From: Tulasnella sp. 424
Lineage: Eukaryota; Basidiomycota; Agaricomycetes; Cantharellales; Tulasnellaceae
Assembly (NCBI GenBank): GCA_019633425.1
Contig: WSUB01000077.1
Location: 124,001-188,000 of the forward strand
DNA length: 64,000 nt
Direction: 5' to 3'
Position 1 is the first letter of the stretch, and each line of letters begins with the position of its first letter. Positions 22,870 through 35,598 of this stretch are shown piece after piece. The position numbers and the translations under genes are program-made. A model generated the notes under the pieces. That model was not told the DNA's origin. It saw nothing but the letters and a program-made list of their open reading frames with translations, and searched no databases.

Positions 22870-24457
22870 ATGGCCTCATTAGCCCGTCTTGCCTCACGAA
22901 GGATACCAGCTCGCTCGGTAAGTTACACAAGAATCTTCAAACTCGAAAAGCGTCGAAAATTCTGAAATTTCAATCCCGACTTGTTCCCAAAAGTTCGTGC
23001 GAGGATTGCAGACGACCGCAGACACGACCAGCCTCAAAGAACCCGCACCAGCATCTCAGTCTCAGCCATTCAACCTGAAGCTCCATGAAGAGTCTTTCCA
23101 CACTCACAACTGCGACATGCCTCCGCTTGAGGTCGAGGTCACCAAGGACATGCTGCTCAACATGTACACACAGATGACCACCATGAGAAGGATGGAGATG
23201 GCAGCCGACGCCCTTTACAAGGCCAAGCTCATCCGTGGTTTCTGCCACTTGGCTATCGGACAGGTGAGTTCGTCGACTACGACTGCTTAATTTTTGGGAA
23301 AGCATGACGTCTTACGTTTCCCGTCGAATAACAGGAAGCTGTCTCGGTTGGAATGGAGTCTGCCATCACGGCTGAGGACCGTGTCATCACTTCCTATCGA
23401 TGCCATCCCTTTGCCGTCCTTCGTGGCGGTACCATAAAAGGTGTCATCGCTGAGCTGTTGGGTCGTCAAGATGGCATGTCCAACGGCAAAGGTGGATCCA
23501 TGCACATCTTCACCCCAAGCTTCTTCGGTGGCAATGGTATCGTCGGCGCTCAGGTTCCTGTCGGTGCTGGTATTGCTCTTGCTCAGAAATACTTGGGCAA
23601 GAAGGCTGCCACTTTCGCCATGTACGGTGATGGTGCCAGCAACCAGGGCCAAGTGTTCGAAGCTTACAACATGGTGAGGCTGCTTCGTGATGTTCTGTGC
23701 ATGATCTGAATTCTAACGAGCTTTGCTTCTAGGCTAAACTCTGGGACTTGCCTTGCGTCTTCGTTTGCGAGAACAACAAGTACGGTATGGGCACCTCCGA
23801 CAAGCGCAGCTCAATGAACACCGAATACTTCAAGCGTGGCGACGTCATTCCGGGTCTCCAGGTGCGCTGGCCTTGATAGAGGCGCCCCGCTACACTTTGC
23901 TGACAGCTACTGTCTAGGTCAACGGTATGGATATCATCGCTTCTCACCAGGCCATCAAGTACGCTCGTCAGTGGGTACTCGACGGAAAGGGACCGTTGCT
24001 TCTCGAATTTGTCACCTACCGCTACGGTGGTCACTCGTGAGTCTTGATCTCTTCGTTGGGAGCGTCTCTAATCTGATGTCTCGCCTCTCCGTTATTCAGA
24101 ATGTCCGACCCCGGAACCACGTACCGTACTCGTGAGGAGATCCAACGCATGCGTAGCACCCAAGATCCCATCAAGGGTCTTCAGCGCTACCTCGAGGAGT
24201 GGGGTGTTGCGTCGGAGGAGGACCTGAAGAAGATCGACAAGGCTGCAAAGGCTGAAGTCGACCAAGCCGTTGAGGAGGCCAAAGCTTCGCCCGAACCATC
24301 GACAAAGGATCTTTGGACCGATATCTACTACAAGGGCACTGAGCCCCCGTACATGAGGGGCCGTGAGCGGGAAGAGGTTAGTTCACAATTTCCAAGCTTC
24401 ATTCCTGAGTAGTTGGAGGCTGACATGTATGCACAATCACAGGTTCACTTCTATTAG
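22870..24457 (+). CDS. PDA1: Pyruvate dehydrogenase E1 component, alpha subunit
   Basis: This subunit decarboxylates pyruvate with thiamine diphosphate in the mitochondrial matrix and feeds acetyl-CoA to the citric acid cycle. The start [16 protein letters not shown] at 22870 continues into an Arg-rich mitochondrial presequence (FVRGLQTT). Seen in order: [51 protein letters not shown], the region [21 protein letters not shown], the ThDP motif [23 protein letters not shown] followed by ENNKYGMGT, and the phosphorylation-loop region [20 protein letters not shown] with its Ser/Tyr sites kept. Six introns; the last coding exon is five codons (VHFY, stop at 24455-24457). About 400 residues, the family's normal size. 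Confidence 0.96.
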
Positions 24458-24682
24458 ACAGCATATATTAGCCACCATTTCGTCTTGTCATTTCGTAGAT
24501 CTTCTTGATCCTCATTTCATCCTTCTGGGCTTGCTCGTTCCAATTCGTGATCGCTTTCCATGGCTTCAGTCACATGATCTCATGCAGACGGGCCGTCGCG
24601 TGTGAGAGGCCGTGTCAGCCGGCTGCCGACCGCGACATCGTCCAACATCCACCACTGCGTGTCCTTGTTGTATTTACAAAGG

Positions 24683-27496
24683 ATGTCAAAACCGAACCAC
24701 GCAACTGCGAAAGAGGATTTGCAAGATGCCAATAAAGGCTTTGATGCCGTCTTCGGGGACGACATCGTCAAAGCAAGAGAGATTCGTGGGTCGACTGATA
24801 CCAAAAGTAAACCCGCAGCAGTGGACCGTTGACGTGTTCATCTAGTCAGCGCAAAGTCGTCAGCTTTCCACCAACTTGGCTTAGGAGTAGTTACTTTTCT
24901 CCAAGCGGCGCTGGGTCTGGAAGTAAGCGCTCGCTGCCCGGACGCGGCTAATCGACTTACGAACCACTTTAAAGGATGCCCTTATGGTAGACGCTTCGAA
25001 GGCCCTTACAGACGCAGAAGCTACTACGAGCCAAGCACTGAAGGCTTCCAAATCGCACAAGTCACTCACTCGCTTTCCTACTGGGATGGAGTGGGAGGTC
25101 CTTCATGCAGACACGGTCATTCTGCTCGGGTTGACCCAAGCGCTCAGCGAGAGTTACATGGGGTATCTAAAATGCTTGTGAGTTTTGGAATGTGTATCGC
25201 CGGAGGAACGCGACTTTACTTTGGCGTCAATGGATAGGTATTCTTTGAACTCGGCCCATGGAGCATTCACAAAGCTTTACAAAAGAGTATTCCCGAACGG
25301 TTTAGAGAATTACTCTGGCCCAAGCGTGCTGTCCGTCAAGCCCTCGTCGTCGTCCTTGACCGTGAACAGCATCGCACCCCCTCAAAGCAGCCGGGGCCTT
25401 TTGAGCCGCCTAACCTCCAGTGCGCCTGCTTCAGCGTCCTCAACGCCCGCAGGGTCTGGTACTGTCACGCCCGCCGGATTCGAACCCGAGGGCGCCCTCG
25501 AAGAACTCATCTTTTTCGGTGTCGCTTTCGGTACGCCATCTCTTCCGATCCCTACCTATGGTAGTCTGAGTCCAACCCAAATAGGTTTTGGCCTTTTCAA
25601 TCTCGTCTTTTCCCTTCTTCCCGCTAAAGTCAAGTTCGTGTGCGTGACGCGGGTGTGTGACCATGGCTCACCCCTTGCGATTCCTATTCAGGAGGCTAGT
25701 GGGCTTCTTCGGTTATCAGTCTGATCGAAGGCTTGGCTTGCAAGCATTATATGTCGCTGCGACTGGTAAAGGTGGGCTGCGCATCCATCTCGCTCCGAGA
25801 TGCGTTATTGATTTTGTACAAATCCTAGACATCCACTCGAATTTCGCTGCGTCAGTCGTTCCCTGCTATGGTGCCAATCTGGTATTCCCTTACTAACGCG
25901 TTCCTTTGGCAGCGTATGTTCTGTCCAAAGGCTCCTCCCCGACTATATATGACTTACTCGTCTATAGCTAACTATCCTCACGTATGAGGGACTTAAGCTC
26001 CTTCTTGCTGGGTATCAGGTAAACGAGAAAGAGCTGATCGAACGGCTGAGCAGAATGCTCGATTCGTAAGTCTATATCCTTCTCTTGCGGCGATCCCGAT
26101 GCTCAGTACCCGTCAGTCTCGAAGAGCGGTTTCCTCATGGTTCTTTATGGCTTCTAAACCGGGTACGTGATTAAACCATTGTTCCGCCCACCGGCTATTT
26201 GACTAGTTCGATTTCAGGCCAAACTGCTTCGCTACCAAACGAAGCCTGAGGAGGCCATCGAAGTACTCCTGAAAGGGCTTGGGCCATCGCGCCCTGTGAA
26301 ATTCAAGCAAGCGGATGCATTGCTCAACTTTGAACTGGCTTGGGACCTCTTGTCCGTTCGCCGTTATCAGGAATCTTGTGAAGCATGGCTGCGCATGCTC
26401 GACCTCAATACTTGGTGGGTTTTGGTTAGCCGTTCGAACATAGTCCAACATTCTGAAACGTCCCCCCAGGTCCCACGCGACCTACACTTACATGGCCGCG
26501 GGATGCTGTTTGGCATTAAAAACCGAGGAGGGGCTTAGTCGCGCTCAAGAACTGTTTGACAAACTACCTACTCTGCTCTCAAAGAAACGGCCTGGTGGAC
26601 AAGATCTTCCCACGGAAGTATACATACAGAAGAAAAGTGGGTTAGTCGACATCGCAGAGGACTCAAATCTTGACCGTGCCTTCCTAGTCACCTTCTGGAA
26701 AGCAAAGATGGCACGTTGGAATTCGTCAGGAAGTCGCCTTACACACTACGCCCAGTGCGTTCGTATTAATCCGGCTGAAGAGCTTGGTGTCTGTAAGCAT
26801 CAATCCTGATGAAAAATCCAGCATCCATCTCATTAAATTTTACCCCGTAGTTTGGAATACGCATGGAAGGATACCCCGACCCATTGCGTCTGCACATGTA
26901 GCGGAATTCACCAAGTTGACCCCCATGCCCGCGGGATGCGATACAGATGAACCAACTGATTGGCCCGCTTCCTCGCTGGCCGGGGTACGAAACGATCTCG
27001 ACACAGAAGACGAACTTCAATTCCGAAAGTAAGATAGGGGTTTGAGACATGATCTTCGGTTTCTGCTTACATAGGAACGTTGGTAGCTTGCTTTTAGGCA
27101 TTACCAACCGAGCTCTTGGAGAATTCAACGATGCAAGACGCCTGCTCCTACTTGCCGCGAGTGGGAAGGAAACCGAGTTAACAGGAACATGGATGATTCC
27201 TATGGCCCACTTCGAAGTTGCGGTCCTAGCGATGCTTGAGGTGCGGGTGTTGGAGAGGGAGTCACCATCCGATACGTCCTTGAAGAGCAAATGGACCACG
27301 GCGATAGACGACGCGGCCAAGCATCTCGACGAAGCGGCCGCTCGGCTGGGAGAGACCGATTTATCCTCAAGACTAGAATCTCGCATCGCAATGGTTGGTC
27401 ATCTCACGCCACGAGCACGTCTCCGAGAACCTTCTACTGACTTTTCACCCCCAGCTTCGCGACGAGCTTCACCTCAAAAAGGCCACGCTTGGATGA
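24683..27496 (+). CDS. IML2: IML2/TTC39 family TPR protein
   Basis: The start is MSKPNHATAKEDLQDANKG at 24683, the first in-frame ATG. The spliced protein (roughly 650 residues, over a dozen introns) shows family features: KGFDAVFGDDIVKAREI, SSAFHQLGLGVVTFLQAALGLE, a long polar insert, EELIFFGVAFGFGLFNLVFSLLP followed by LVGFFGYQSDRRLGLQAL, LTYEGLKLLLAGY and the TPR-like AKLLRYQTKPEEAIEVLLKGL, SVRRYQESCEAWLRML and ITNRALGEFNDARRLLLLA. It ends LRDELHLKKATLG with TGA at 27494-27496. In yeast Iml2 is tied to lipid-droplet-dependent clearance of protein inclusions; TTC39 proteins are the animal relatives. Exon edges around 25880-25970 are uncertain: one very short exon seems to lie there. Confidence 0.85.
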
Positions 27497-27671
27497 GATT
27501 TTGAATAACCCATTTTTCTCGATGGTACCAATAATACAGTTTAGCATACACGATAGTCTAGGAGATTGTCTTGCAAACACAACATAATACCAGAATAACC
27601 CTTCGAAAGCAGAACGAACCCGGCCAGCATGTAAATGAAAAGCATATTACAAAAGCACGAAAATATGGTGG

Positions 27672-30600
27672 TCATGATGGATAGAAAGCGTGTACATTGG
27701 GAACTGATGAAGCTGGCGGGCGGACGGAAGTCGAAGCCTGCGATGAATCGTAAGGGATGTCACCGCCTCCATGGTAATGCGGGGGAGTTCCTGTTTGGAG
27801 ATGGCCAGAGGTGCTTGTGACGGTACGGGCAAGGGACGGCCCCATGTCTTGCTGCTCAAGGGGCGCCGCGTCGAAATGAAGTAGGTCGGGGAAATAGTCC
27901 ACGGAGTTGGACACACCGGGATTGGTGTAATACGATCCCATGGCGGAGTCGATGTAACCCCGTTGCGGAATAGACGAACTTCCATAACCGTATTGTGCAG
28001 AAGGCTGCAGTTGGTGGGGCGGATAGGAGGAAGAAAAGGAATAGGACAATGGGGACGTTGGGGACTGTGACCCTGGTTTGACCGAGTTTTGCAAATGTGG
28101 CGGAGGAAGATGGTCAAGGGAATCAAGCTGGCTGGCAGGATCGTAAGGATATTCCGGTGCCGGGGTCGGGTCCATTTTCACCAAAGCAGGGAGCGTCATC
28201 GAGGGATGCGGAGGGCCGGCCGTCACCGACGAGGATAGATGAGGCGGACTGCGCCCATGGTAATTGTTGGCGGTACCGGTATCCGAAGGGTACATCGGTT
28301 CGATTCCAGGATAGGACATTGCACCCATGATGTGTGGTGTGGTGTCGGCGCCAGGCACAGGATAGGTTGTGCTGTAGTAGGTTTGAGGGCCGCCAACGGC
28401 TAAGGGGTCGAATATCGGACCCGCGGGTCCGGCGGGGTGAGCGACAGGTACTCCCAGACCAATCCGGGTCCTGGGCGTCAATCCAGGGTGGCTTAGCAGC
28501 GGCGGCGTTCCTGCGGGCGCCGGAGGCAACGTGGCCACGGCGGCTTGTCTCTTTTCCCAGATTGCCTTGAGCTTTTCTGTGCGTTGCGTGCTCTTCGAGT
28601 ACGCCCAGCGCATTTGCCCGAGGGCCTCCAGGCAAACATGAACATCGTAACCGGAATCTGGTTCCCCCTGATAAGAGGAAAAGTAATTTCAGTCGATTAT
28701 TCGAGGCGATATCAAAACTCTTGGGCACGCACTGCAATCCTTTCACCAGCGTAGAAGACGCCGTCCCGGCAGAGGGACGCGTCGTACTCAAAGAAGGCCG
28801 TCCCGATATGGCGCTTGATCAACTCCATGACCTGTGGCAGCAAGTCCTGACACCGCGATTCGGCAATGTCATGAAGATGCTCCAGATCGGTCAATTTTGA
28901 ACGGTGCGATGGCGATTCGCCGCCAGCTGGGGCAATCCTTGAGCTACGAAGGCGGGATATCCGTTCATGGAGTCGTTCTCGAATAACGTTCAGCGCTTCA
29001 AAGATGAAAATCTGATTGAAACATGGGACGGTTAATTTTTACACCTAATGCAAGAGGGAACTAGGAACGAACCTGCCATCCGCTGATGAAACGATCGGTT
29101 TCCTCGTTTTGCATGGCGCTGGTACCGCCAAGCGACCGTAGGTTTTCGAATTCTTCCCAGCAAGCGGCCAAGCTTGTCCATACACGATCCATTGCCATGC
29201 GATCAACTGTCTCTGCACGATCGGCCTTTGGCCCAGTCAAGGTGGCGTTTACCAATCGACAGGCAGCGGATAGGCGGATGGGGGCGGTGGCGAATTGATA
29301 CGTGTACGAGTTGGTGATGGGGGACTTGGCTAGCGAAGTGTTATAATCACGGACGGAGAGGGGAGACTTGAAGGCATCCACATCATCTTGGTCGCTGGGA
29401 GTGAATGCAACGTGAGAAATATGCCAAGGGAGCAGCGTTCAGGATCAACAACATACAAAATGAGTTTCTTGCCCTTGAGACCATTGGTTAGCCCTAAAGT
29501 ACGGTGTGCTGTTAGCAAGGAGGACGGCGGTGTAGCCAAGGACGCCGGCGAACCTTCGTGGACGTGGCCATACCAGAAAATTCTGGCCCGAACCATTTGA
29601 TCGACCTGACCTCCCGTTTCGTTCGTCTGCAGAGCATCACTCATGGTGGACAGTGAATAGACTTGAAGAACAGTGGATTGGTACATGGTCTGAGAAGGAT
29701 ACCGTCAGCATTGCGGGTATGCAAGGATGATGAGGTGAGGACCCACCGCCCGATCAGCGTCGGTCTGAACCTCTGGAGAAACCCGAAAGGCCATCAGTCT
29801 AAATTTCAATATGGCCTAATGGAGGGGCATACCTTCTGTCAACGGGATGAGGAGCAGGAGGACGCGGACGCCATCCCATGAAATGCTTCGCATGACGGCG
29901 TGACGGTCGATGATAGCGAGCAACTCCTGTACCATAATATTGGTAGCCGCCCTTCTCCGCTCTACGCCTGCCAATCCGTCGTGGGGCTCTTCCTCTCCTC
30001 GGGCGTTGACGCCATAGCTGGCTGCCCAGGTAGCCAGCAATTTGGCGATGAGTTCCCCGTAGGTACCCAGAGGGGCCCCCTGTGTAATGTGTCGCTGGAA
30101 CCGTTCAACGAACTCGACAGGATCGACGATGGGACCTGTAGGAGGGATGAGGGACGAGGAGCAGAGCTACGGTGGGGAGATACTGACGCTGTACATGAAA
30201 CCTCCGGTAGAACCTTGAGCTGAAGAATGGCATCTCGAGCGTTGGAACCGCTGATGGCGGCGGTGGAGCATATCGCTCCAGAGTTGGCTCTGGCGAAGGA
30301 GACCAGCGCTCATTTTGGCCGATAGCGAAGATGCGTCTGGATGGGAAGAACACGTGGGTTAGAGATTGGGCGGGGGTGAAGGCGAGAGGGCCGCCGCAGC
30401 TCACTCTAGTTCCTGAATCTTGCGCCCTCTGCGCAAAAGCTTCGGGGGTTGGATGTCGCGGATTTCATCGCTGAGGAAGGAGAGGAGTGAGTATGGGTCT
30501 GGGCGAGTGGGAGTGGGAGGGGGGCTGAGGGCGCCCACGCAAGCCACAGGGACTTAGCCAAACTGATGGAGATGTAACCTACACGCACTGAAACCCCCGC

Positions 30601-30866
30601 TGGTAGCACTCTGAGCATGGAACTGCGCTCGTGCTTGGCTCCCCAGGTTGAGGTTTTTTGCGGTCGCATTTTACTCTGTGTGCCAAGTGCAAGGTGAGCG
30701 GCGGAATCAGATCAAGTTGGGGGCAAATGGGGGGCTTTTTCCTTTACCTTCGGGATCTACATGAAGCACAGGCGGTTGCTTGATTCTTATTTACCCGTGA
30801 AACGCCTCTCGGCTGGCGAATTGGACCGACGCTGGATTCTGGAGGATTTGTGCGAGTGGGCGGCAT
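27672..30866 (-). CDS. Zn(II)2Cys6 transcription factor
   Basis: The start is MPPTRTNPPESSVGP at 30866. The Zn cluster has its six Cys at residues 33, 36, 43, 60, 63 and 70, read from CASCRSRR / VKC / PCSECYQRGFQC. The spacing is C-x2-C-x6-C-x16-C-x2-C-x6-C. An intron (30676-30747) interrupts the codon of Arg40. The helix DEIRDIQPPKLLRRGRKIQELE follows as linker and dimerisation stretch. The middle region (FFSSRFYRRFHVQ, VEFVERFQRHI, GTYGELIAKLLATWAASYG, INIMVQELLAIIDRHAVMRSISWDGVRVLLLLIPLTE) is the fungal regulatory (MHR-like) domain. The last 300 residues are Pro/Ser/Tyr-rich, probably the activation region. About 800 residues. Its targets cannot be told from sequence. Confidence 0.88.
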
Positions 30867-32165
30867 GAGAAGAGATGGCAGTTTCGGGGGAGGACGGACG
30901 ACGGTTGCTGACTGCGAAGGGGCGGGATTTGCAGAGGCGGATGGGCCACTTGGGGGCGGGAGGCGAGCAGGCTGAGGTGAAGGTTCCAGGATGGGCGGAG
31001 TAAAGAAACGGGCTGGTTTGACTTTATAGACACGAGGGAGGGGGAGACAAGACTGAGAGAGAGGGAAGGAAACGAATGGACGTTACAACTTTCATTTGTT
31101 TTTATTTGCAAACGTTGTGCCTGAAAATGATGGGGCAAGACCCATTCCTCCGGGTCTTTTCCAATTCGCCTCTTTCCGAAAAGCCTCGACCGCTCCCCTG
31201 CATGGCTTTTCAGTCGTACCTGCTCAACTCTCTTTCTCATCCATAACCACCACGAAGTATTATACTGCAGCTAGTGTTGTATGCTCAACTCAACTCGAAG
31301 CAAAAAACAGTGTCTCTCTTCCCCGCAGTTGACCGCTCAAACTCTTATGCGCGCTACCGCTCGGTTTTTTTTGACGTGTAGCAAGGGAGTTCATCGTCAC
31401 ACGTTGGCCCCTTTGGTACTACCTTGCCCAAAGCGGACAGCGTCTGCCTGCCACTTTGGTACCTGGCAGGGACGCCGTGCTCCCCCTTTACGCGATAACC
31501 GCTCACCATTCATTCGTTTCACCCATTCAAACTGCCCTGGGCGCAAGGGCGGGAGGATATAAAAGAGCACCCAAGTAGTCTCGATATTATATGGTAATTT
31601 TTTATAAAGAAAGGGCGGGCAGAGAAGGAGAAAGAGAGACAGGGCGCTCGAGGAGGGCATGGGAGCTGCGGGATTGGCGTCTTCCGATGGATCCGGGAGT
31701 TTTGTAGATCCCGTTCATCAAAGAGCGCGTGCCTTTGTTCCCGCACCAAGGTAGGGTGCAGATCCTATTTGTTTGCCCCTGGATCTACCCACAAAGTTTT
31801 TCTTTTTGATCCAATCAGATCCTTTTCACACCACATGGCTTTACAAATACACCCGAAATGAGCGATACCTAGGTCACCGGGTTTCACCTCGTGTTCCGGA
31901 TGAGACTCTCTAGACTCCCAACCCCTCCAGCTTTCTTGATCCTGTTTCCGATGCAAACGCCAGCAATAAACGAAGCAGCAGAAGGAAGATGGTGTCGTCA
32001 ATACTTCCATTTAAAGGCGAATTAGGGGCTGATGAGAAGTTCCCAAGAAGTGTTTGTTGGCTCCTTCGGCCAGTAAGCCCGATCCCCCAGGAACGACTCA
32101 TCAGCGATAGAAATAAGGGGAAATAAGGGCGGAAAAAAAGAAATAATAATAAATAATAGGTTCAC
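30867..32165. other. 1.3 kb intergenic, promoter of the Zn2Cys6 gene
   Basis: This lies between two minus-strand genes, so it holds the regulator's promoter and leader and the NOP16 3' end. The coding-strand sequence near 31020-31090 is CT-rich. Open frames here (for example plus 31096-31332) show no motif. Nothing else stands out. Confidence 0.35.
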
Positions 32166-33078
32166 TCACGCTCGTCGGAGCTCCCCAGGGGTCCGCTGCC
32201 ACACATTTCGCTTCACGTCCATATGCATTGCTTCAATATCATCTCCATGAGCTTGCACCAGTGACATCAGCCACTTGATCTCATTCTCTGACTGGGGAAC
32301 TTTCGCCTGCTTCCATTTGCTCGCTCGTTCTTCCAATGCTGTCAAAAAAAAAAAAAAAACAAGCCCCAGAGTTAGCGAATTCGACAACAACGGACGACGC
32401 CATCCTCTCTCCATCCATCTAACATCGCTCAATCACCGTAGAGTTTGCTCACCTCGAACCACGTCAGTCTTTGGTGCGTCCTCAGTCCCGGCCTGAGCTT
32501 CTTCCTCCTCGTCATCAAACAAATCGAGTCTTTGGGTGGCCCCCGCCGGTAAAGTATCACCAGCACTAGATGGCTCTTCATCCTCCGCTTCTTCGATGCG
32601 AACAACATTTCCTTGTTCATCGCGGATGATTCTTGCATATCCTTTAGGTATGTCCTTTGACTGTGACGAAGAAGCAACGGGTTCCTGGGACTGGGCAGGA
32701 GTTTCAGCAGGTTCAGCTGAAGCGAGCACATCATCCCGCCGCGTAGATCTCTTCTCAGATACTGGCTTCCCTCCGGTAGCCAACCCAATGGCAGCGTAAC
32801 TAGAAACAAATTCAGCGCTTTCCTCCAAAGCAAACTCGGAAAGGTGTCCTTACTTCTGACTGACGCTCTTCTTCTTGTCCCAAGCTGCCCTGATAGCCGC
32901 CGCCCCTGCAATACCCTTTACAGCTAAGTTTCAAGCATCCGATCAATGTCTAAGTCTATCATTCGAGCTATAAGAGGACTCCCGTACAAGGCATTTTATT
33001 CAGGTTCCTCTGTTTCGTCGTCCGGACTGGCTTGTAGGTGCCGGAATGTTGCTTTCTCTTTTGTCGCGGATTTGCCAT
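32166..33078 (-). CDS. NOP16: Nucleolar protein 16 (Nop16), 60S ribosome biogenesis
   Basis: The start MANPRQKRKQHSGTYKPVRT and RNLNKMPKGIAGAAAIRAAWDK are typical of Nop16, a factor in large-subunit assembly in the nucleolus. The middle is acidic (RIEEAEDEEPSSAG, DDEEEEAQAG). The C-terminus has the family motif: SENEIKWLMSLVQAHGDDIEAMHMDVKRNVWQRTPGELRR. Three introns. The last has 16 T on the coding strand just before its GACAG acceptor. About 215-220 residues, as expected. It is divergent from QCR10 with 242 bp between the two starts. Confidence 0.93.
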
Positions 33079-33320
33079 AGTTTATTATACAGTCTACGTG
33101 GAATGCCAAGGCGTTGCAGCGGACGAAGGAGGATGAAGGTGGGGGACCGTCAAATTGCACGGTCAAGGCAAGAGTAGAGTTCGTTTGCCTCGGCTTGTTC
33201 AGTCGGTCCATTTCGGTACGCTCACACTAGTACTCCGTTCCATCCTCGAATCTCGCAACACTTTTTGCAGCCCGCCTTAGACTCGTTCTTTCTTCACTCT
33301 CTGCAAATTATCTATAATCA
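33079..33320. promoter_or_regulatory. Shared divergent promoter of NOP16 and QCR10, 242 bp
   Basis: Both start codons bound this short stretch. No CCAAT is present. The QCR10 side ends in a TTCTTTCTTCACTCTCTGC leader, and the NOP16 side is AT-rich near 33078-33095. Confidence 0.5.
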
Positions 33321-33767
33321 ATGGCTCGCCGACTTGTACTGAAACCAACCAGTCACTTTGGTACCTTCACTGTGAGAGTAAGTCTTGCTCTCATTCCCAA
33401 CCGAACTTGCCCGATAGTTATTCGCCGACTCCGGAACTGGATTCACTCATCACTTTGTCTTGCCACAACAGGGCGCTCAGCGATGGGTTCCATCTCTAGG
33501 CTTGTGGGGAGGTAGGTGCATTACCCAAAGGCATCAAGGACGACTAATTCTGAGCTCGTTGCGTTTCGTTTTCTAGCCGGTGCCGGAGTAGCCGTTGCTT
33601 TGCTCATGTCGGCGACACCATTATTCAAGAATGACGTCCTTGTAAAAGTCCCTGCCGTAAGCAGTCTCTCGCATTGGATCTTACCCTAGAGCACACCTAA
33701 CTTGGCTTCAATGCAGCTTGGCTGGTATTGGGAGGACAACACACCAGCAAGCGACAAGCCATTCTAG
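33321..33767 (+). CDS. QCR10: Ubiquinol-cytochrome c reductase subunit 10 (complex III)
   Basis: Small accessory subunit of mitochondrial complex III. Three introns leave about 75 residues. Seen: MARRLVLKPTSHFGTFTVR, then GAQRWVPSLGLWGAG, one membrane helix AGAGVAVALLMSATPLF, then KNDVLVKVPALGWYW and the family's end EDNTPASDKPF. Length and ending match yeast-type Qcr10. The introns take up about half of the gene. Confidence 0.93.
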
Positions 33768-34456
33768 AGTGATCATTAGATGCTGTTTGGGACTCGGACT
33801 AATCCCCTGCCCGCAATACAATTCTTTTCACACACGTCCCGAGAGTACGAGGGTCAGGCAAGCACGAACAGATCCGTTCCTCAGCGTGGGTCAGGAATGG
33901 GGCCGACCCGTCCCGGTCCTCCAAGTCGAAATAAAACAGCGAGATGCGATCTCGAGAATGTCTTCGTTCCGATAATAACAACGGAAAGCCCGATCTGTGC
34001 GTTCTCGTTCGCGAATAGCCGACGTTCGATGCATGGAAGGCGAACAGATACCAAAGAAGGAAGGAGGCGCTTAACTATAAAATGGTGTCAGATTTTAGGA
34101 GACAGACATATATCTTTAAACCTTGTGGGCTCAATGAGTCATGCGACATAGGTGGTGGATGCCGTCGGTCTGAAAGGTGCTGGACCTTGTGACGAGCATC
34201 GGCTATGTGAACGGTAGGAAATTAAAGTGGACGACGTGAGAAATTGTAAAAATAGAATGCAAGTAGTTCCATACCGACTTTTCCCGTCCTGTATAGAATG
34301 TAGACGAGTGACGCATCCAGTGCCGGACTCCAAGAAATGCTATGTGCCGAAGCTGCTGTTGTCTCCCCCGGTCACGTGGTTGAATACCGAACCCCTTAAA
34401 ACCACCCACCACCACTCTCCTCGCTCCCTCTTGACCACCGCATCAGCTTCTCTTCA
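33768..34456. other. Intergenic, 690 bp
   Basis: Promoter of the penta-EF-hand gene. It includes CACGTG at about 34363-34370 and a C-rich leader. I see no gene or repeat. Confidence 0.35.
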
Positions 34457-35598
34457 ATGTCCTTCTACCGTCGCTCAAACCCAGCCCCCCCTCCTCCCGC
34501 CGCTAGCCGTGGCCCCACTCGCGGCCCCTCCCAATATGGCGGTCGTCCGCCATCAAATCCCCCTGGCCAGGCTTATCAATACGGGCGGCCCAAAGGACCT
34601 CCTCCAGGAGCAGACCAACAACTGTAAGCAAATTAGGATCGCTTTGCGCAGCTTGATTTCTTATAGATATTCTTTCGCCCTAGCTGGGCTTATTTCCAGA
34701 GCGTTGACAATGATGGGTGAGTTCCTTTGGCTTTACGACCTAGTCACTCCTGGTCTTACTTCTACCTTGCAGCTCAGGTATGTCTTTGCATACGCCCTGG
34801 ATTTTTCTGATTGGGCTAAGTGCTCGCCTCAGGTGCTATCACGCCGGACGAACTCAGCAAGGCACTCGTCAATGGCGACTGGACCCGTGAGTGTCGATGA
34901 TCCCAAGAGTCAACCGACAATATTGACCTTTCTACCTTATCTACAGCATTTGATAGGGACACAGTCCGCATGTTGATGGGGCTGTTCGATGTATGCTTTT
35001 CTAGAATATTCGGGCGCCTAACGATCTAATGACTTCATCTCGTCTAGACTGACCGATCTGGCACCATTTCCTTCCAAGAATTTGTTGGACTCTGGAAGTG
35101 CGTATCCTCGTCTGCATCAAACCTTAATACCTCGTGCTAGATCTGATCCACATGGCTCAGGTATATCGCCGATTGGCAGAAAGTCTTCCGCCACTTTGAC
35201 CGAGATCAAAGCGGCTCTATTGATGGAACCGAGCTTGCAGCCGCTCTTCGACAATTCGGGTATACTCTGAGTCCCACAATACTTTCTTTGGTCGAGCAGA
35301 AGTACTGTAAGTGTTCCGAACTGAGGCTTATTGGCAGTTCCTACACGCTTACGCTATTGCGTAGCATCGTTCCCAAACGCATACGGCGCACCTGGAGGGA
35401 TCAACTTCGATCGGTTTGTTCGTGCATGCGTCGCCGTTAAAACTCTCACCGAGGCATTCCAGAAGTTGGTCGACCTCTAGCACCTTATGTCTCCGAGTAT
35501 CTGACACCCACCAATTTTGCAGACAAGACCAAGATCACGATGGATGGATACAAATAAACTACGATGATTTCATGAAGATTGTTCTCGCAGCTCCATAA
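34457..35598 (+). CDS. PEF1: Penta-EF-hand calcium-binding protein (Pef1/ALG-2 type)
   Basis: MSFYRRSNPAPPPPAASRG opens a Pro/Gly/Tyr-rich tail (to about residue 55) like that of peflin and sorcin. The EF-hands follow: WAYFQSVDNDGSGAITPDEL, DTDRSGTISFQEFVGLW, VFRHFDRDQSGSIDGTELAAAL, GGINFDRFVRACVAV, and QDQDHDGWIQINYDDFMKIVL at the end. Loops 1 and 3 have full Ca ligands. The last hand usually pairs two subunits rather than binding Ca. About seven introns; stop at 35596-35598. In yeast Pef1 acts in polar growth and cation homeostasis; ALG-2 relatives help in membrane repair and ESCRT work. Confidence 0.9.
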
